Shown piece by piece: positions 34,098 through 43,869 of a stretch of 64,000 nucleotides of DNA. The position numbers were made by a program, and so were the translations under genes. Under the pieces are notes generated by a model. The model was not told where the DNA came from. It did not search any database and saw only the letters and a list, made by a program, of their open reading frames with translations. The DNA is taken from assembly GCA_002363385.1 (NCBI GenBank), contig DEVL01000002.1, forward strand, positions 1 through 64,000. Reading direction: 5' to 3'. This DNA comes from Stenotrophomonas maltophilia. Lineage in GTDB: Bacteria > Pseudomonadota > Gammaproteobacteria > Xanthomonadales > Xanthomonadaceae. Positions within the stretch are counted from its first letter, which is position 1, and every line of letters begins with the position of its first letter.

Positions 34098-34886
34098 TCA
34101 CTCGGTGGGGCGATAGCGTTCCGCCGCCTGCGCCTGCCGGATGTCCGAGAGCAGGCCCTGACGCGATGCGTCCAGCGTGTCCCAGCGTTCGGCCACATGC
34201 AGCGGTGGAATGGTGACGGTCTCGCGGCGATCAAAGCCGACCAGCGCCGCATCAACCAGCTCGCCGACATCCATTACCTCCGACAGCGTGTTGATGTCGA
34301 TCCCGGCCCGCTCCCAGATCTCGGTGCGTGTCGCCGCGGGCAGCACGGCCTGCACATAGACGCCCTTGGGCGACAGCTCCAGGCTCAGTCCCTGCGACAG
34401 GAACAGCACGAACGCCTTGGTCGCACCGTAGACGGACATACCGAACTCCGGCGCCAGGCCAACCACCGAGCCAATGTTGATGATCGCGCCTTCGCCGGCG
34501 CTGGCCAGCCGCGGTGCAACGGCAGCGGCAAGGCGGGTCAGGGCGAGGGTGTTCAGCGTGATCAGTTGTTCGATGCTGTCGGCCGACTGCTCGGTGAAGC
34601 CACCGGATTGGGCGATGCCCGCGTTGTTGATCAGGATGCCGATGCGGGCATCGTCGCGCAGGCGGGTTTCAACGGCGGCCAGGTCGGCGCGCTGGGTGAG
34701 GTCGGCCGGAAGTACGTCGATGGCAACGCCGGTGTCGTGGCGCAGGCGCGCGGCCAGTGCGTCCAGCCGCGCCGTGTCGCGCGCGACCAGCACCAGATCG
34801 TGGCCGCGGCGGGCAAAACGTTCGGCGTAAACGGTGCCGATGCCGCTGGAGGCGCCGGTGATGAGGACAGCAGGAAGCAGGCTCAT
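34098..34886 (-). CDS. Short-chain dehydrogenase/reductase
   Basis: 262 residues, classical SDR: cofactor motif TGASSGIG (10-17), NNAG, and catalytic Ser-Tyr-Lys in NIGSV and YGATK. An Arg after the second strand (VARD) favours NADP(H). It lies between an ene-reductase and the hydrolase remnant in one minus-strand run, so it probably acts on carbonyls in the same detoxification set. Substrate unknown. Confidence 0.88.
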   Translation of the reverse strand: MSLLPAVLITGASSGIGTVYAERFARRGHDLVLVARDTARLDALAARLRHDTGVAIDVLPADLTQRADLAAVETRLRDDARIGILINNAGIAQSGGFTEQSADSIEQLITLNTLALTRLAAAVAPRLASAGEGAIINIGSVVGLAPEFGMSVYGATKAFVLFLSQGLSLELSPKGVYVQAVLPAATRTEIWERAGIDINTLSEVMDVGELVDAALVGFDRRETVTIPPLHVAERWDTLDASRQGLLSDIRQAQAAERYRPTE

Positions 34887-34945
34887 GGTGTGTCTCTTGA
34901 AAAGTAATGGGGCAACGGGGATGCAGCGTGGCGATGGCGACGGAG

Positions 34946-36043
34946 TTACTGCGCGAGCGTGGCGGTCAGGGCGGGGTAGTCGGTGTAGCCTTCCGCGCCG
35001 CCGCCATACAACGTGGCCGGATTCAGGGGGTTCAAGGGCGCGCCGGTCTTCAGGCGTTCGACCAGATCCGGATTGCTGATGAAGGCACGGCCAAAGGCGA
35101 ACAGGTGGGCCTTGCCACTGGCCAGATGCGCGTTGGCCAGTTCCAGGTCATAGCCGTTGTTGGCCAGGTAGGTGCCGGTGAAACGGCGGCGCAGGCCGTC
35201 GAAGTCGAACGGGGCGACATCGCGCGGGCCGCCCGTCGCGCCTTCGACCACATGCAGGTAGACGATGCCCAGCGCGCTGAGCTGATCGACGATGTAGTCG
35301 TACTGCGGCTGCGGATCGCTGATGGTCGCGATGGCGTTGGCCGGGGAGACCGGCGAGAGGCGCACGCCGGTGCGATCGGCACCGATCTCGGCGGCTACGG
35401 CGGCCGTGACCTCCAGCAGGAGGCGCGCACGGTTTTCGATCGAACCGCCGTAGGCGTCGGTGCGCTGGTTGGCGCCGTCCTTGATGAACTGTTCGAGCAG
35501 GTAGCCGTTGGCACCGTGGAGTTCCACGCCGTCGAACCCGGCGGCGATCGCATTGGCGGCGGCCTGACGGAAGTCGTTGACGATGGCCGGTAGTTCGTCG
35601 ATCTCCAGTGCACGCGGCTCGGACACATCGACAAAGCCGTTGTGGACGAAGGTCTTGGTCTGTGCACGGATGGCCGAGGCGGACACCGGCGCGGCGTTGC
35701 CGGGCTGCAGATCCACGTGCGAGATGCGGCCCACGTGCCACAGCTGCACGAAGATGCGTCCGCCGCGCGCGTGCACGGCGTCGGTGACCTTGCGCCAGCC
35801 ATCGATCTGATCCTGCGTGTACAGCCCCGGGGTGTCCTGGTAGCCCTGGGCCTGCGCCGAGATCTGGGTGGCCTCGGTGATGATCAGGCCGGCCGAGGCG
35901 CGCTGGGCGTAGTAGGTGGCGGCGAGCGGACCGGGCACCAGGCCGGCACCGGCGCGGTTGCGCGTCAGCGGTGCCATCACGATGCGGTTGGCCAGGGTCA
36001 GCGGGCCAAGGGGGTAGGGCTGGAAGAGTGTCGAGGTCGTCAT
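34946..36043 (-). CDS. Old yellow enzyme-family ene-reductase (NemA-like)
   Basis: 365 residues, same length as NemA. FMN-binding TIM barrel with APLTRNR, the substrate-activating pair in ELHGANGYLLEQF (His/Asn-type), and YGGSIENRARLLLEV. These flavoenzymes reduce activated C=C bonds, nitro groups and nitrate esters. The ATG at 36043 is the first after the regulator region. First gene of the cluster; divergent from a TetR gene across 179 bases with a dyad. Confidence 0.92.
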   Translation of the reverse strand: MTTSTLFQPYPLGPLTLANRIVMAPLTRNRAGAGLVPGPLAATYYAQRASAGLIITEATQISAQAQGYQDTPGLYTQDQIDGWRKVTDAVHARGGRIFVQLWHVGRISHVDLQPGNAAPVSASAIRAQTKTFVHNGFVDVSEPRALEIDELPAIVNDFRQAAANAIAAGFDGVELHGANGYLLEQFIKDGANQRTDAYGGSIENRARLLLEVTAAVAAEIGADRTGVRLSPVSPANAIATISDPQPQYDYIVDQLSALGIVYLHVVEGATGGPRDVAPFDFDGLRRRFTGTYLANNGYDLELANAHLASGKAHLFAFGRAFISNPDLVERLKTGAPLNPLNPATLYGGGAEGYTDYPALTATLAQ

Positions 36044-36136
36044 GGCGGGTGCGGGGTCGTGGTCGTTGAGGGGGTGGCGCGGGCGGGCCGGCAGTGGCGT
36101 CGCCCGGAAGTGTCGCAATGATGATGACCGTAATCT

Positions 36137-36170
36137 TAGATGTCAATGGTTTGATGATGATGGTCATCTA
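36137..36170 (+). promoter_or_regulatory. Candidate TetR operator between ene-reductase and tetR
   Basis: Outer arms TAGATG and CATCTA bracket 22 bases, with further matches just inside and a longer dyad GATGACC...GGTCATC overlapping. The site lies in the divergent spacer, about 95 bases from the ene-reductase ATG and 53 from tetR. Confidence 0.5.
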
Positions 36171-36222
36171 TGCGTGGTAAACTGCGGGCCTATCGCGGCA
36201 GAGCGTCAAGAGACAACGAGTC

Positions 36223-36813
36223 ATGAAGGTCACCAAGGCACAGGCGCAGGCCAACCGGGCGCACATCGTCGACACCGCCTCCACCCTTTTCAGGGAGCGG
36301 GGCTACGACGGTGTGGGCGTGGCAGACCTCATGGCGGCCGCCGGCTTTACCCATGGCGGCTTCTACAAGCACTTCGGCTCCAAGGCCGACCTGATGGCGG
36401 AGGCGGCGAGCTGCGGCCTGGAAAAATCGGCCGATGCCGCGGCCGACATGGACCTGGCGAGCTTCATGAGCCACTACCTTTCCCGGCAGCATCGTGACGC
36501 GCCAGGCCAGGGTTGCACCATGTCAGCGCTGTGCACCGACGCGTCGCGTCAGCCGGATCCGGTCAAGGCGGCCTTCGCGGCAGGTATCGAGGCGCAGCTG
36601 GGCGTATCCCGCCACTACCCGGAAGGCCAGTCAGACGGCCCCACGTCCGAACAGGCGCGTGCGCGGCGTATCGCCTTGATGGCCCAGGCTGTCGGCGCGA
36701 TGGTGTTGTCCAGGTCCTGCCCGGACGACTCGCCGCTGGCGGACGAGATCCTGGATGCGTGCCGGGACGACGTGCTGGCGCGGCTGGATGGTGTGCCCAA
36801 CAGCCACCGCTAG
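36223..36813 (+). CDS. TetR-family repressor of the reductase cluster
   Basis: 196 residues. N-terminal HTH (about 10-57) with VADLMAAAGFTHGGFYKHFGSKADL; variable C-terminal ligand domain with three Cys residues (about 90-165), which could sense electrophiles as NemR does through cysteine. Divergent position makes the ene-reductase operon its probable target. Thiol sensing is inference. Confidence 0.88.
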   Translation: MKVTKAQAQANRAHIVDTASTLFRERGYDGVGVADLMAAAGFTHGGFYKHFGSKADLMAEAASCGLEKSADAAADMDLASFMSHYLSRQHRDAPGQGCTMSALCTDASRQPDPVKAAFAAGIEAQLGVSRHYPEGQSDGPTSEQARARRIALMAQAVGAMVLSRSCPDDSPLADEILDACRDDVLARLDGVPNSHR

Positions 36814-36973
36814 GGGTTTCCCCGGGCACTCCCGATTCCCCGCCGCCGTCAGCGGCACCGCAGTGCTGCGGTTGGTGGCATCACGGTCAATCGCCGCGCG
36901 TTGCCTCAACGCGATAGGGATCACGTTGGGTAGTGGCATCCAGTGTCGTGCAGAGCATTCAGGGGACGGCGCA

Positions 36974-38665
36974 TCATTCCCTCGCACCCGCTGAAAGAAT
37001 GTCCCAGATGCGTCCGTCACGTTGCGCTTCAGTGGTGACGTTGATCACCGCCTGCTCGCCCAGACGATCCCGCAATTGCTGCAGATACAGGCTGCGAGGT
37101 GCCACCACCTGGCCCATCGATTGTACGATTCCGCCTGGCTCCTCAGGCGGGAATTTCCCAGGTGCCATAGTGCCAACCTGTCCCACGCTCCAGTTCATCG
37201 CGAAGGGCGGTGCCTGGACGACGTAGATAGCGTGCTCGGTGTTCCAGAACATCTGCTGCGCGCCCGCCCACCCATGCCCCGTTCCGCTGTACCGGCGGTT
37301 CTGTGCCCGCAGCATGTATCCCTTGGTGTTGTCGTACAGCGTGCCCGTGGACCAGCGATGGTGTGGACCACTGTCATTGCTGTCGCCGACGGCCAGGCAG
37401 TCCAGAAACACGTTGGGGCCGGGCACCCGTGCGCCGATGACGAAGGTATGCCTGCCGCCTTGGTTGTAGCAGCGCTGGATCAGATTGAAGGCCGAGTTGC
37501 CCTCGTACAGGAATACATAGCGGCGGGCACCTTGGGTCTCGCCGTACCTCGGGTCGAGATAGGCAATGTCCTGCAGAGTATTGAACTGCGCGCCGTTACG
37601 GGTCACGAATCCGTGCGACACATAGCGCACGGTGACATCGCGAACCCATGAGTTGTAAGTCGCGCCCAAGCGGAGCGCGGTAAACGGACCCGAATCGGGG
37701 GCGCCGTTGACCGTGCCGGTCTCGGGATTACCCTCGAGGCGAAGGTCCTCAACACCGACCTGGGAGATACGGCTTGGATCTGTGCGATAGACGCTGCCGC
37801 CACCAAAGCGCGTCTGAATGGCATCCATGATCGGGGCATCAAGGGTCATCGTGTCATGGTCCACCGCGGTGACGACGCGTTCGCTGTACACGGCGTATTC
37901 GCTGGGCGTCCACCGGTATCGCGCGGTATCGATGCCTTCGGGGCCGATCCAGCGCGCATTGGGCTCCCTCGCGATGGTCACGGTGTCGCCTACGTGATAG
38001 CCAGCTGCGGACGTTACCTTGATCCGCATCGCCCCTACCGGGACGTAGTCCATGTTGATGGTGGTCCGGCGTGCGTCCGGGGCGGGGCGGGGCGCCGCGG
38101 GTTCGCTGGTTCCCACTTCAAGGATTTTGCCCTGCCGATCGCTGACCTCGGAGCGGATCACCGTGCCGTCTGCACCTCGGCCTTCACCGCGCAGCACCAC
38201 GCCGCTGGCCTGGATGGTGAGCGTCCTGCTCAACGTATAGCGGCCGCGCCGCAGCAGGACTGCGCCGCGTAGCCCCCGGCTGTCCTTCGCACGGGCGGCG
38301 ACCGTGTCGATGGCTGCCTGGATGCGCGGGTAGTCGTCATCTTCGGTGCCTGGCTCGAGTACCGCAATGACAGGGATGCTGGAGCGGTCGGGCAGACTGA
38401 CGCCGCCGCCTTGGTAGCCGGCGCGGGAGAAGTCCGGGACGATGTTGCGCGCCTGATCGCTGCCGCGTTCGGAATACAAGGCATAGCGCAGCAGGCCATT
38501 GCTGCCCAGACCCACCAATGGGGCGACTTTCGCAGTATTGATGGGGTGGGTGAAGGCGCTGGTATCAGAAGCGCGCTCTGCCGCTGACAGGGTGGACAAC
38601 GGGCAGAATGGCAACGCCACGAGCGTCAGCGTTGCGACTCGGCGAAACGCCAGGAGCAAAGGCAT
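36974..38665 (-). CDS. Secreted right-handed beta-helix protein (pectate-lyase-like fold)
   Basis: 563 residues, signal peptide ending near LSAA. It has DDYPRIQAAIDTVAARA (a pectate lyase superfamily N-cap), LRRGRYTLSRTLTI and VVLRGEGRGADGT, then repeats typical of parallel beta-helix coils. Likely a polysaccharide lyase or hydrolase on the cell surface or secreted; catalytic residues are not identifiable by eye. The start at 38665 is chosen before the signal peptide. Stands alone. Confidence 0.8.
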   Translation of the reverse strand: MPLLLAFRRVATLTLVALPFCPLSTLSAAERASDTSAFTHPINTAKVAPLVGLGSNGLLRYALYSERGSDQARNIVPDFSRAGYQGGGVSLPDRSSIPVIAVLEPGTEDDDYPRIQAAIDTVAARAKDSRGLRGAVLLRRGRYTLSRTLTIQASGVVLRGEGRGADGTVIRSEVSDRQGKILEVGTSEPAAPRPAPDARRTTINMDYVPVGAMRIKVTSAAGYHVGDTVTIAREPNARWIGPEGIDTARYRWTPSEYAVYSERVVTAVDHDTMTLDAPIMDAIQTRFGGGSVYRTDPSRISQVGVEDLRLEGNPETGTVNGAPDSGPFTALRLGATYNSWVRDVTVRYVSHGFVTRNGAQFNTLQDIAYLDPRYGETQGARRYVFLYEGNSAFNLIQRCYNQGGRHTFVIGARVPGPNVFLDCLAVGDSNDSGPHHRWSTGTLYDNTKGYMLRAQNRRYSGTGHGWAGAQQMFWNTEHAIYVVQAPPFAMNWSVGQVGTMAPGKFPPEEPGGIVQSMGQVVAPRSLYLQQLRDRLGEQAVINVTTEAQRDGRIWDILSAGARE

Positions 38666-38883
38666 GCGGGCGGTGACCTTCCGATGAGACGTGTCTGGCA
38701 ATGTTAGCAATTGGTCCACCCATGCGGTCCGTTCGGCGGGGTGGGGCGGTCCGCTCTTGGCCACAAGTGCAAGTCGCCGCGTGGACTTGCAAGGCTGCGG
38801 AGCTGGCGCAAAATCGCTGTCGAAGCTGGTGACTACAAAAATCCTGATGGGCGCTATCGCCATAGCTTCAGCGGCGGTCGAGC

Positions 38884-38912
38884 TTGCTAAAAATAGAACC
38901 CATTTGTAAGGT
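38884..38912 (+). promoter_or_regulatory. Promoter of the lipoprotein gene
   Basis: TTGCTA (-35), 17 bases, TAAGGT (-10), about 80 bases before the lipoprotein ATG. The rest of the 326-base gap 38666-38991 shows nothing recognisable. Confidence 0.45.
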
Positions 38913-38991
38913 AAGAAAGCTTGGATGGCGGGGCGGCTGGTCAGAGCAGTAGATGCACATCCTGCCGTTAAGTTTGTCAGGATGATGTTCA

Positions 38992-39723
38992 ATGAAGTTG
39001 TTTGTTGCACCCCTTCTAGGGGGCTTGATCGGCATGACCTTCGCGGCTTGCAAGGCACCTGATGCCAGCGTCGGAGGAATGAAAGATGGAGCTCGGGAAT
39101 CTGCTACGGCCGGATTTGAAGAGCGTTCCTCCGCAATGAAGGTTGTAGTCGGAACTCCTCCTGCAACCAGTCGTCCCAGTGAGGCCGGCTCTACGCCAAA
39201 GCAGTCACGTAACGGGATGGCATTCGAGGATGACCCTTGGGGCGCAACAAACCATGCTGAGCAGCGCTGGCTTGATGCGCATGGCTTCCCCAACGCGGAG
39301 CAACACGCAGCCTATTTCGGAGCATCAGACGGAATTCTTTGGCAGGCGGCTCAGTCCGGTGACCCGGTTGCTCAGGTTTTATACGACGCTCGTAGGCTGC
39401 CTCAGACTCAAGCTCTGGATCGTCTTCTCCTAGCTGGCGCTGATGGAAATCTCTTTGCACTTCAGTCGGCCGCCTCTTTTTACGCCGGGAGCACACAGGG
39501 CAACGTGGTGACTGGCTACGCGATAGCGCGAGTAGCGGAGATGAGGGGTGACACGTCACTCGCAATTGGTCGAGAGATGATGTTCAGAACACCGCTTACC
39601 GTTGAGCAACGCATGCAAGGTGAGGTGGAGGCCCTCAAGTTGAGTCGCACGCTTGACGCGCTTTATGAGAAAAAGACAGGCCAGGCGTATAGGCCGGAGA
39701 TGCGCCCTGCGGCGTCCAATTAG
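38992..39723 (+). CDS. Putative lipoprotein of unknown function
   Basis: 243 residues. Signal peptide with lipobox FAAC (Cys20) and non-Asp +2, so outer-membrane sorting is possible. The mature part has a disordered stretch (25-80) and a helical region (95-235) with short repeats reminiscent of Sel1/TPR helices. GC content is clearly lower than in the flanks and codon use less biased, hinting at recent gain. Function unknown. Confidence 0.65.
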   Translation: MKLFVAPLLGGLIGMTFAACKAPDASVGGMKDGARESATAGFEERSSAMKVVVGTPPATSRPSEAGSTPKQSRNGMAFEDDPWGATNHAEQRWLDAHGFPNAEQHAAYFGASDGILWQAAQSGDPVAQVLYDARRLPQTQALDRLLLAGADGNLFALQSAASFYAGSTQGNVVTGYAIARVAEMRGDTSLAIGREMMFRTPLTVEQRMQGEVEALKLSRTLDALYEKKTGQAYRPEMRPAASN

Positions 39724-40174
39724 ATTCAGAATTTCGTCTGGCGTTGGAACGGCTATCGCTTGCACTGAACTTCCGATCCCTCCACTGCCGCCATTGAAGG
39801 TCAACTTGGATGACATTTCCAAGGAGCGTGCGGCCGGCTCGGCAGATCCTCTACGTTCAGCATTCAATAAAAAGCTTGATTCGGCCGCTGAGCAAGTCAT
39901 GGGTTCCGCCGCATGGCGCGCCAACTACTTCAAGGGCCAGGTCTCCTACACCACCAAGCTCATGATGATGACAGGGCGAGCAACGGTCTACGTCGAGAAG
40001 CCTTGTGGCCAGAGTGCAGAGGAAGCAGGTAATAGCGGTCAAGTAGCTGGCGGGACTGGTTCCGTAGGCGGCAGTGGTTCCGCCGGAATTGGAGGCTGGA
40101 TACCAGGTGGCGGCGGTTGCTATGGGTATTGTGAGCCACCATACGGAAAGGTGGGGGAATTGGAGCAGGCCTAG
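39665..40174 (+). CDS. Hypothetical protein with Gly-rich tail, start uncertain
   Basis: Up to about 169 residues. The convincing part begins near GTAIACTELPIPPLPPLKVN, a Pro-rich segment, followed by a helical region and a tail of Gly/Ser repeats with GGCYGYCEPPYGK. The only ATG start overlaps the upstream lipoprotein gene by 59 bases and has no ribosome site, so the true N-terminus may be missing or translation coupled. Shares the low GC of its neighbour. Function unknown. Confidence 0.45.
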   Translation: MRKRQARRIGRRCALRRPIRFRISSGVGTAIACTELPIPPLPPLKVNLDDISKERAAGSADPLRSAFNKKLDSAAEQVMGSAAWRANYFKGQVSYTTKLMMMTGRATVYVEKPCGQSAEEAGNSGQVAGGTGSVGGSGSAGIGGWIPGGGGCYGYCEPPYGKVGELEQA

Positions 40175-40762
40175 AACCCCTCTCCGGAAAAGGCGAGCGT
40201 GATCATGGGCTTTAGTTTTGTCGCATTCGCGAAATTTTCGCAGCTCAACTTGGGAAGGGGCGCGATCTAAATCTGGAAGTCGGGGCGTGGCCAAAAGTGT
40301 CGACTCAGGTATTGCCCCGAATTGATCTCATCTTGGGGACACTCGACGACATCGCTACGTTGGCTGGGCTATGGCATTCTGCCAACGCTCATCGCTTGAT
40401 AGCCCCCAAACGATGAGCGCGAGACGCCAAGGCACCGATACATCTGCGCCACCACCTCAGGCGGTGCCCGCCACATGATGCATTGTGCCTCTACGTCGGT
40501 GCAGGCGGCGCTCTCGTCACGACGCCTACGAATGCCCATTCGCTTCATCCGCAACACGCCTGCCGCTTGGGCAGCTGTCTGTGTTTCATCGAACAGATGA
40601 AACCGCCACCCAGAGCGGACACCACGGGCGACGACTCAGCACCATTTCGTCGGCGAAACGGATGATTCATCGGCGGCTTCTGTGGCTTGGTCGCAAACGG
40701 GTTGCCACGCCCCCGCGCGGATGGCAACTTGCCGCGGCGATCACGTCGACCTGGAGCCCCGC
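40175..40762. other. 588-base stretch without a supported gene
   Basis: No long coding frame fits. On the minus strand near 40380-40500 a short frame reads QMYRCLGVSRSSFGGYQ, which resembles the start of IS3-family OrfB transposases, with no inverted repeats or orfA found. It may be a transposon scar in the low-GC patch. Confidence 0.35.
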
Positions 40763-41674
40763 ATGACCCCCGTTACCCTGTATTCGCCGGATCCGGCCCG
40801 CGGCTGGCTGCCCTGGGCCTGGCTGACGCCGATCCTGATGATCCTGTTCAACGCGGTACCGGTGATCGCGCTGGACGGGTGGATGCAGTCGCAGCAGTGG
40901 TCGACGCCGAGTGGCGATCCGATCGGTCTCGCTGGCTTGCATGCGCTGCTGTGGATCGGCTTCGCGCCGACGCTGGTGGCCGTGCTCGCCTGGGTACGCT
41001 TCGTCGAAGGGCGCTCGCTGGCGAGTATCGGGCTGACCGGTCCGGCCCCGTTGAAAACCTTCCTGCGCGGACTGGCTGTTGGATTCGGCACGATCGCGCT
41101 GGTCGTAGTCGCGATCTGGATGGCTGGCGGCATGCAGGCGGCGGGCTTGGGGCAGGCCTGGTGGTCGCCCATCAGTCTGCTGCACATCGGTTTGCTGCTA
41201 GTGAGTTTCATGTTCCAGGCGAGCGTGGAGGAAGTCATCTTCCGCGGCTGGATGCTGTCGGTGGTGGCGCGCAAGACCAATGTCGCGGTGGCAGTGCTGC
41301 TGGTGTCGCTCGTTTTCTGCTTCCTGCATTTCAGTCCGCACCAGCCGCCCCTGGTCATGCTCGGCACGTTCCTGTTCTCGCTGTTCGCCTGCGCCTGGGC
41401 GCTGCGGACCGGCAATATCTGGGGCGTGATGGGCTGGCACGCGGGGTGGAACTGGTTGCTCGCAACCGGCTTCGAACTGCCCGTCACCGGCATGGATGCG
41501 CACTTGCCGGCGCTGCTGGTGGCGCTGCGCCCGCAAGGCGTCGACACCCTTACCGGTGGTGCGCAAGGGCCGGAAGGCAGTTACCTGTGCAGCGTCTTCT
41601 TCGTCGCCGCGATCGCGTGGATCCAGTGGCGAAAGACGCGCGGAGCTCAGCACTTCCCGCCGACCGGCAGGTAA
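40763..41674 (+). CDS. CPBP-family intramembrane metalloprotease
   Basis: 303 residues with about eight membrane helices. The CAAX/bacteriocin-processing motifs are present: SVEEVIFRGWML (EExxxR), a His in FLHFSPHQP, and HAGWNW. The family includes Rce1-like proteases and bacteriocin self-immunity proteins in the inner membrane. No bacteriocin gene is visible next door, so the substrate is unknown. The ATG at 40763 precedes the first helix; longer extensions are shadow. Confidence 0.85.
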   Translation: MTPVTLYSPDPARGWLPWAWLTPILMILFNAVPVIALDGWMQSQQWSTPSGDPIGLAGLHALLWIGFAPTLVAVLAWVRFVEGRSLASIGLTGPAPLKTFLRGLAVGFGTIALVVVAIWMAGGMQAAGLGQAWWSPISLLHIGLLLVSFMFQASVEEVIFRGWMLSVVARKTNVAVAVLLVSLVFCFLHFSPHQPPLVMLGTFLFSLFACAWALRTGNIWGVMGWHAGWNWLLATGFELPVTGMDAHLPALLVALRPQGVDTLTGGAQGPEGSYLCSVFFVAAIAWIQWRKTRGAQHFPPTGR

Positions 41675-41887
41675 CGCCACTGCCCGGGCGGCATCGCCCC
41701 GTCCGGGCCTTTGCCGATCGGATGCTGGTTCGCGCCAGATAGCTCCTCTCATCGCACGCGGCGCCCCCGAGTTTTCGGCGGCGCGACGGGCGTACGTGCA
41801 AGCTCATCCGGAAGCAGCGGGTGCTCGCTTTGCAATTTGCTACTGGTGCGGATTCCGCTCCAGATACTTAGCGAACTAGAGGCAGTG

Positions 41888-42877
41888 CTAAGGCGAGCCG
41901 TTCGCTCGTGCCGTTCTGCTGATCATCTCGTCGATGTTGAGGGTCGTTGCCTCTTGGCGGGGCGGATAGGCTTTGAACGTCTCCAAGTACTCCCCGAGTT
42001 CGCGCAGCATGATGTTCATGATGCCGCTCTTGTGCTGGGACTGCTCGGCGCGCGGGCCTGGCGCCTGTTCATAGCTCTCGAAGGGATCCTGGCGGACGTT
42101 GAAAAGCCATGTAATCTCCAGCTGTTTGACGCTGCCGTAGTATCCATCGCGCAAGCTGAAATGGATCTTCCATTGATTGCAGCGAACTGCCTGCAGGTGC
42201 GACTTGGAATAGTAGAAGAAACTGTTTCGTGCCGACGTGGTTGTCTTGCCAATCCAATAATCCATTTGATTCAATCCGTCGACATGGCAGCGGTAGAGTG
42301 TGTTGCTGCCAAGCGGATCGCCTTCGGCGAGCCTTTCCTTGATGCTGGGGCAACCGGCAATTGCGGCGAGCGTGGCGAAGACGTCTTCGCCGCAGTGGAT
42401 GCCGTTTAATTCGGTGCGTGCGGCGATGCGACCACGCCAACGCACCATCATAGGCACGTGCAGGCCACCTTCCCACGTGGTCATCTTCTCGCTGCGGTAG
42501 GGCGTGGTGGACCCGTGCGGCCACGTAGAGTGTTCGGGGCCGTTGTCGGTGGAGTAGACCACCACAGTGTCGTCCTCAATACCAATCGCTTCTAGCTTCT
42601 GCAGGACCTGGCCGATCTGTTCGTCATGCTGGAGCATGCCCGCACAGTGCAGGTCGCTGTAACTGGTGTAGGCCTTGGCCTGGTGCTTGAACTCCTCGGG
42701 CACGTGGGTGAACACGTGCATGCGCGTAGTGTTGAGCCATATGAAGAACGGCTTGCCCTCGGTTTGTGCCTGCTCCATGAACCGGAACGCGGCATCAATG
42801 AACTCCTGGTCAACGGTCTCCATGCACTTGCGCGTGAGAGGACCGGTGTCCTCAGTGCGCTGGCGGCCCACCTTGCC
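41888..42877 (-). pseudogene. Arylsulfatase remnant lacking the N-terminal catalytic half
   Basis: About 330 codons match the second half of type I arylsulfatases: FGKVGRQRTEDTGPLT, PFFIWLNTTRMHVF, STDNGPEHSTWPHG and EKMTTWEGGLHVP. The first ~200 residues with the formylglycine site (CxPxR) are missing; an in-frame stop lies at 42889 next to the end of a LysR gene. The remaining frame is open to its own stop, so the break is a clean truncation. Confidence 0.85.
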
Positions 42878-42889
42878 AAAGAGAGCGTT

Positions 42890-43822
42890 TTAATCGTGTA
42901 GTCGCGTCCTCGTGTCGCAAGCCGTATCTGCAGCTCCGCGCTTGCCAACTTCCGCTAGCAGCCATTGCGCAAACGTATTCACTGGGCCCGCAGTTAGGCC
43001 GATCGGTTCGGGCAGCACCAGGCAGAATGTCTTGGACACCGCCTCACTTTGCGGCCATGGCGCAACCAGTCGGCCTTGCGCCAGCTCTGTCTCCACATAG
43101 AGCCGTGGTACCAAGGCGACTCCGAGGCCTGCAAGCGCTGCTTCAATCAGCATCGCATGAAGGTCGTAGCGTGCACCCACCGCTGAGTTAGCGAGAGCGA
43201 TACCGACGTTCTCGGCATAACGCTGCCAAGCATCGGGACTCTGTCGTCTGTGCAGCCGGGGCAGTTGGTCCAGCGTGACGCGAGCCATTGCGCCCTTGAT
43301 GAGCGCGGGATGGCACACCGGCACCAGCACTTCCTGCAGTAGCGGGTAAGTGCGCATACCTGTCCAGGCTGGGTGCTCGAAGTGCACAGCGGCGTCGAAT
43401 CCACTGCCGGCAAGCGCGAACGGGTCAGTGCGCTCGGAAAGGTGCACGGTTATGTTCGGGTGCGCGCGGGTAAACGCGGGCAGGCGAGGGATGAGCCATC
43501 GCAACGCGAAGGTGGGCGTTACGGCAATGTCCAGGCTTGCGGCATCCTTCGGTTGGCCCATCAGGTATTGGCTGTCCCGGTCCAAGCGATCCAGCGACTC
43601 GCGGACTTGGGAGGCGTATCGCTCGCCATTGGGCAAGAGGCGGACGCGATTGCCGACCCGCTCAAATAGAGGGACCCCCAGGAAGGACTCCAGCCTGCCG
43701 ATCTGGCGGCTGATGGCCCCTTCGGTGAGGGAAAGCTCTTCCGCTGCCCGCGCGAAGCTGCCGTGGCGTGCGGCGGCCTCGAAGGCGGTCAGGGCGGTGC
43801 TGCTGGGAATCTTCCGGCGCAT
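42890..43822 (-). CDS. LysR-family regulator (GcvA subgroup)
   Basis: 310 residues. HTH (1-65, FARAAEELSLTEGAISRQIGRLE) and effector domain (about 95-300) of GcvA/AmpR-type proteins. Divergent from the EthD-like operon at 43947 across 124 bases, so that operon is its likely target. The truncated sulfatase begins only a few bases after its stop. Effector unknown. Confidence 0.9.
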   Translation of the reverse strand: MRRKIPSSTALTAFEAAARHGSFARAAEELSLTEGAISRQIGRLESFLGVPLFERVGNRVRLLPNGERYASQVRESLDRLDRDSQYLMGQPKDAASLDIAVTPTFALRWLIPRLPAFTRAHPNITVHLSERTDPFALAGSGFDAAVHFEHPAWTGMRTYPLLQEVLVPVCHPALIKGAMARVTLDQLPRLHRRQSPDAWQRYAENVGIALANSAVGARYDLHAMLIEAALAGLGVALVPRLYVETELAQGRLVAPWPQSEAVSKTFCLVLPEPIGLTAGPVNTFAQWLLAEVGKRGAADTACDTRTRLHD

Positions 43823-43869
43823 GGGATCCAGCGTGATCTTTTGTCACTGAAGCATACCGAAACATCGAT

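Noticed and set aside
36121..36170. Short ATGATG tandem repeats as a phase-variable tract
   Set aside because: Only three imperfect units, outside a coding region, overlapping an operator dyad.
40380..40500. IS3-family transposase OrfB start
   Set aside because: Only about 17 residues resemble it; no inverted repeats, orfA or catalytic DDE region found.
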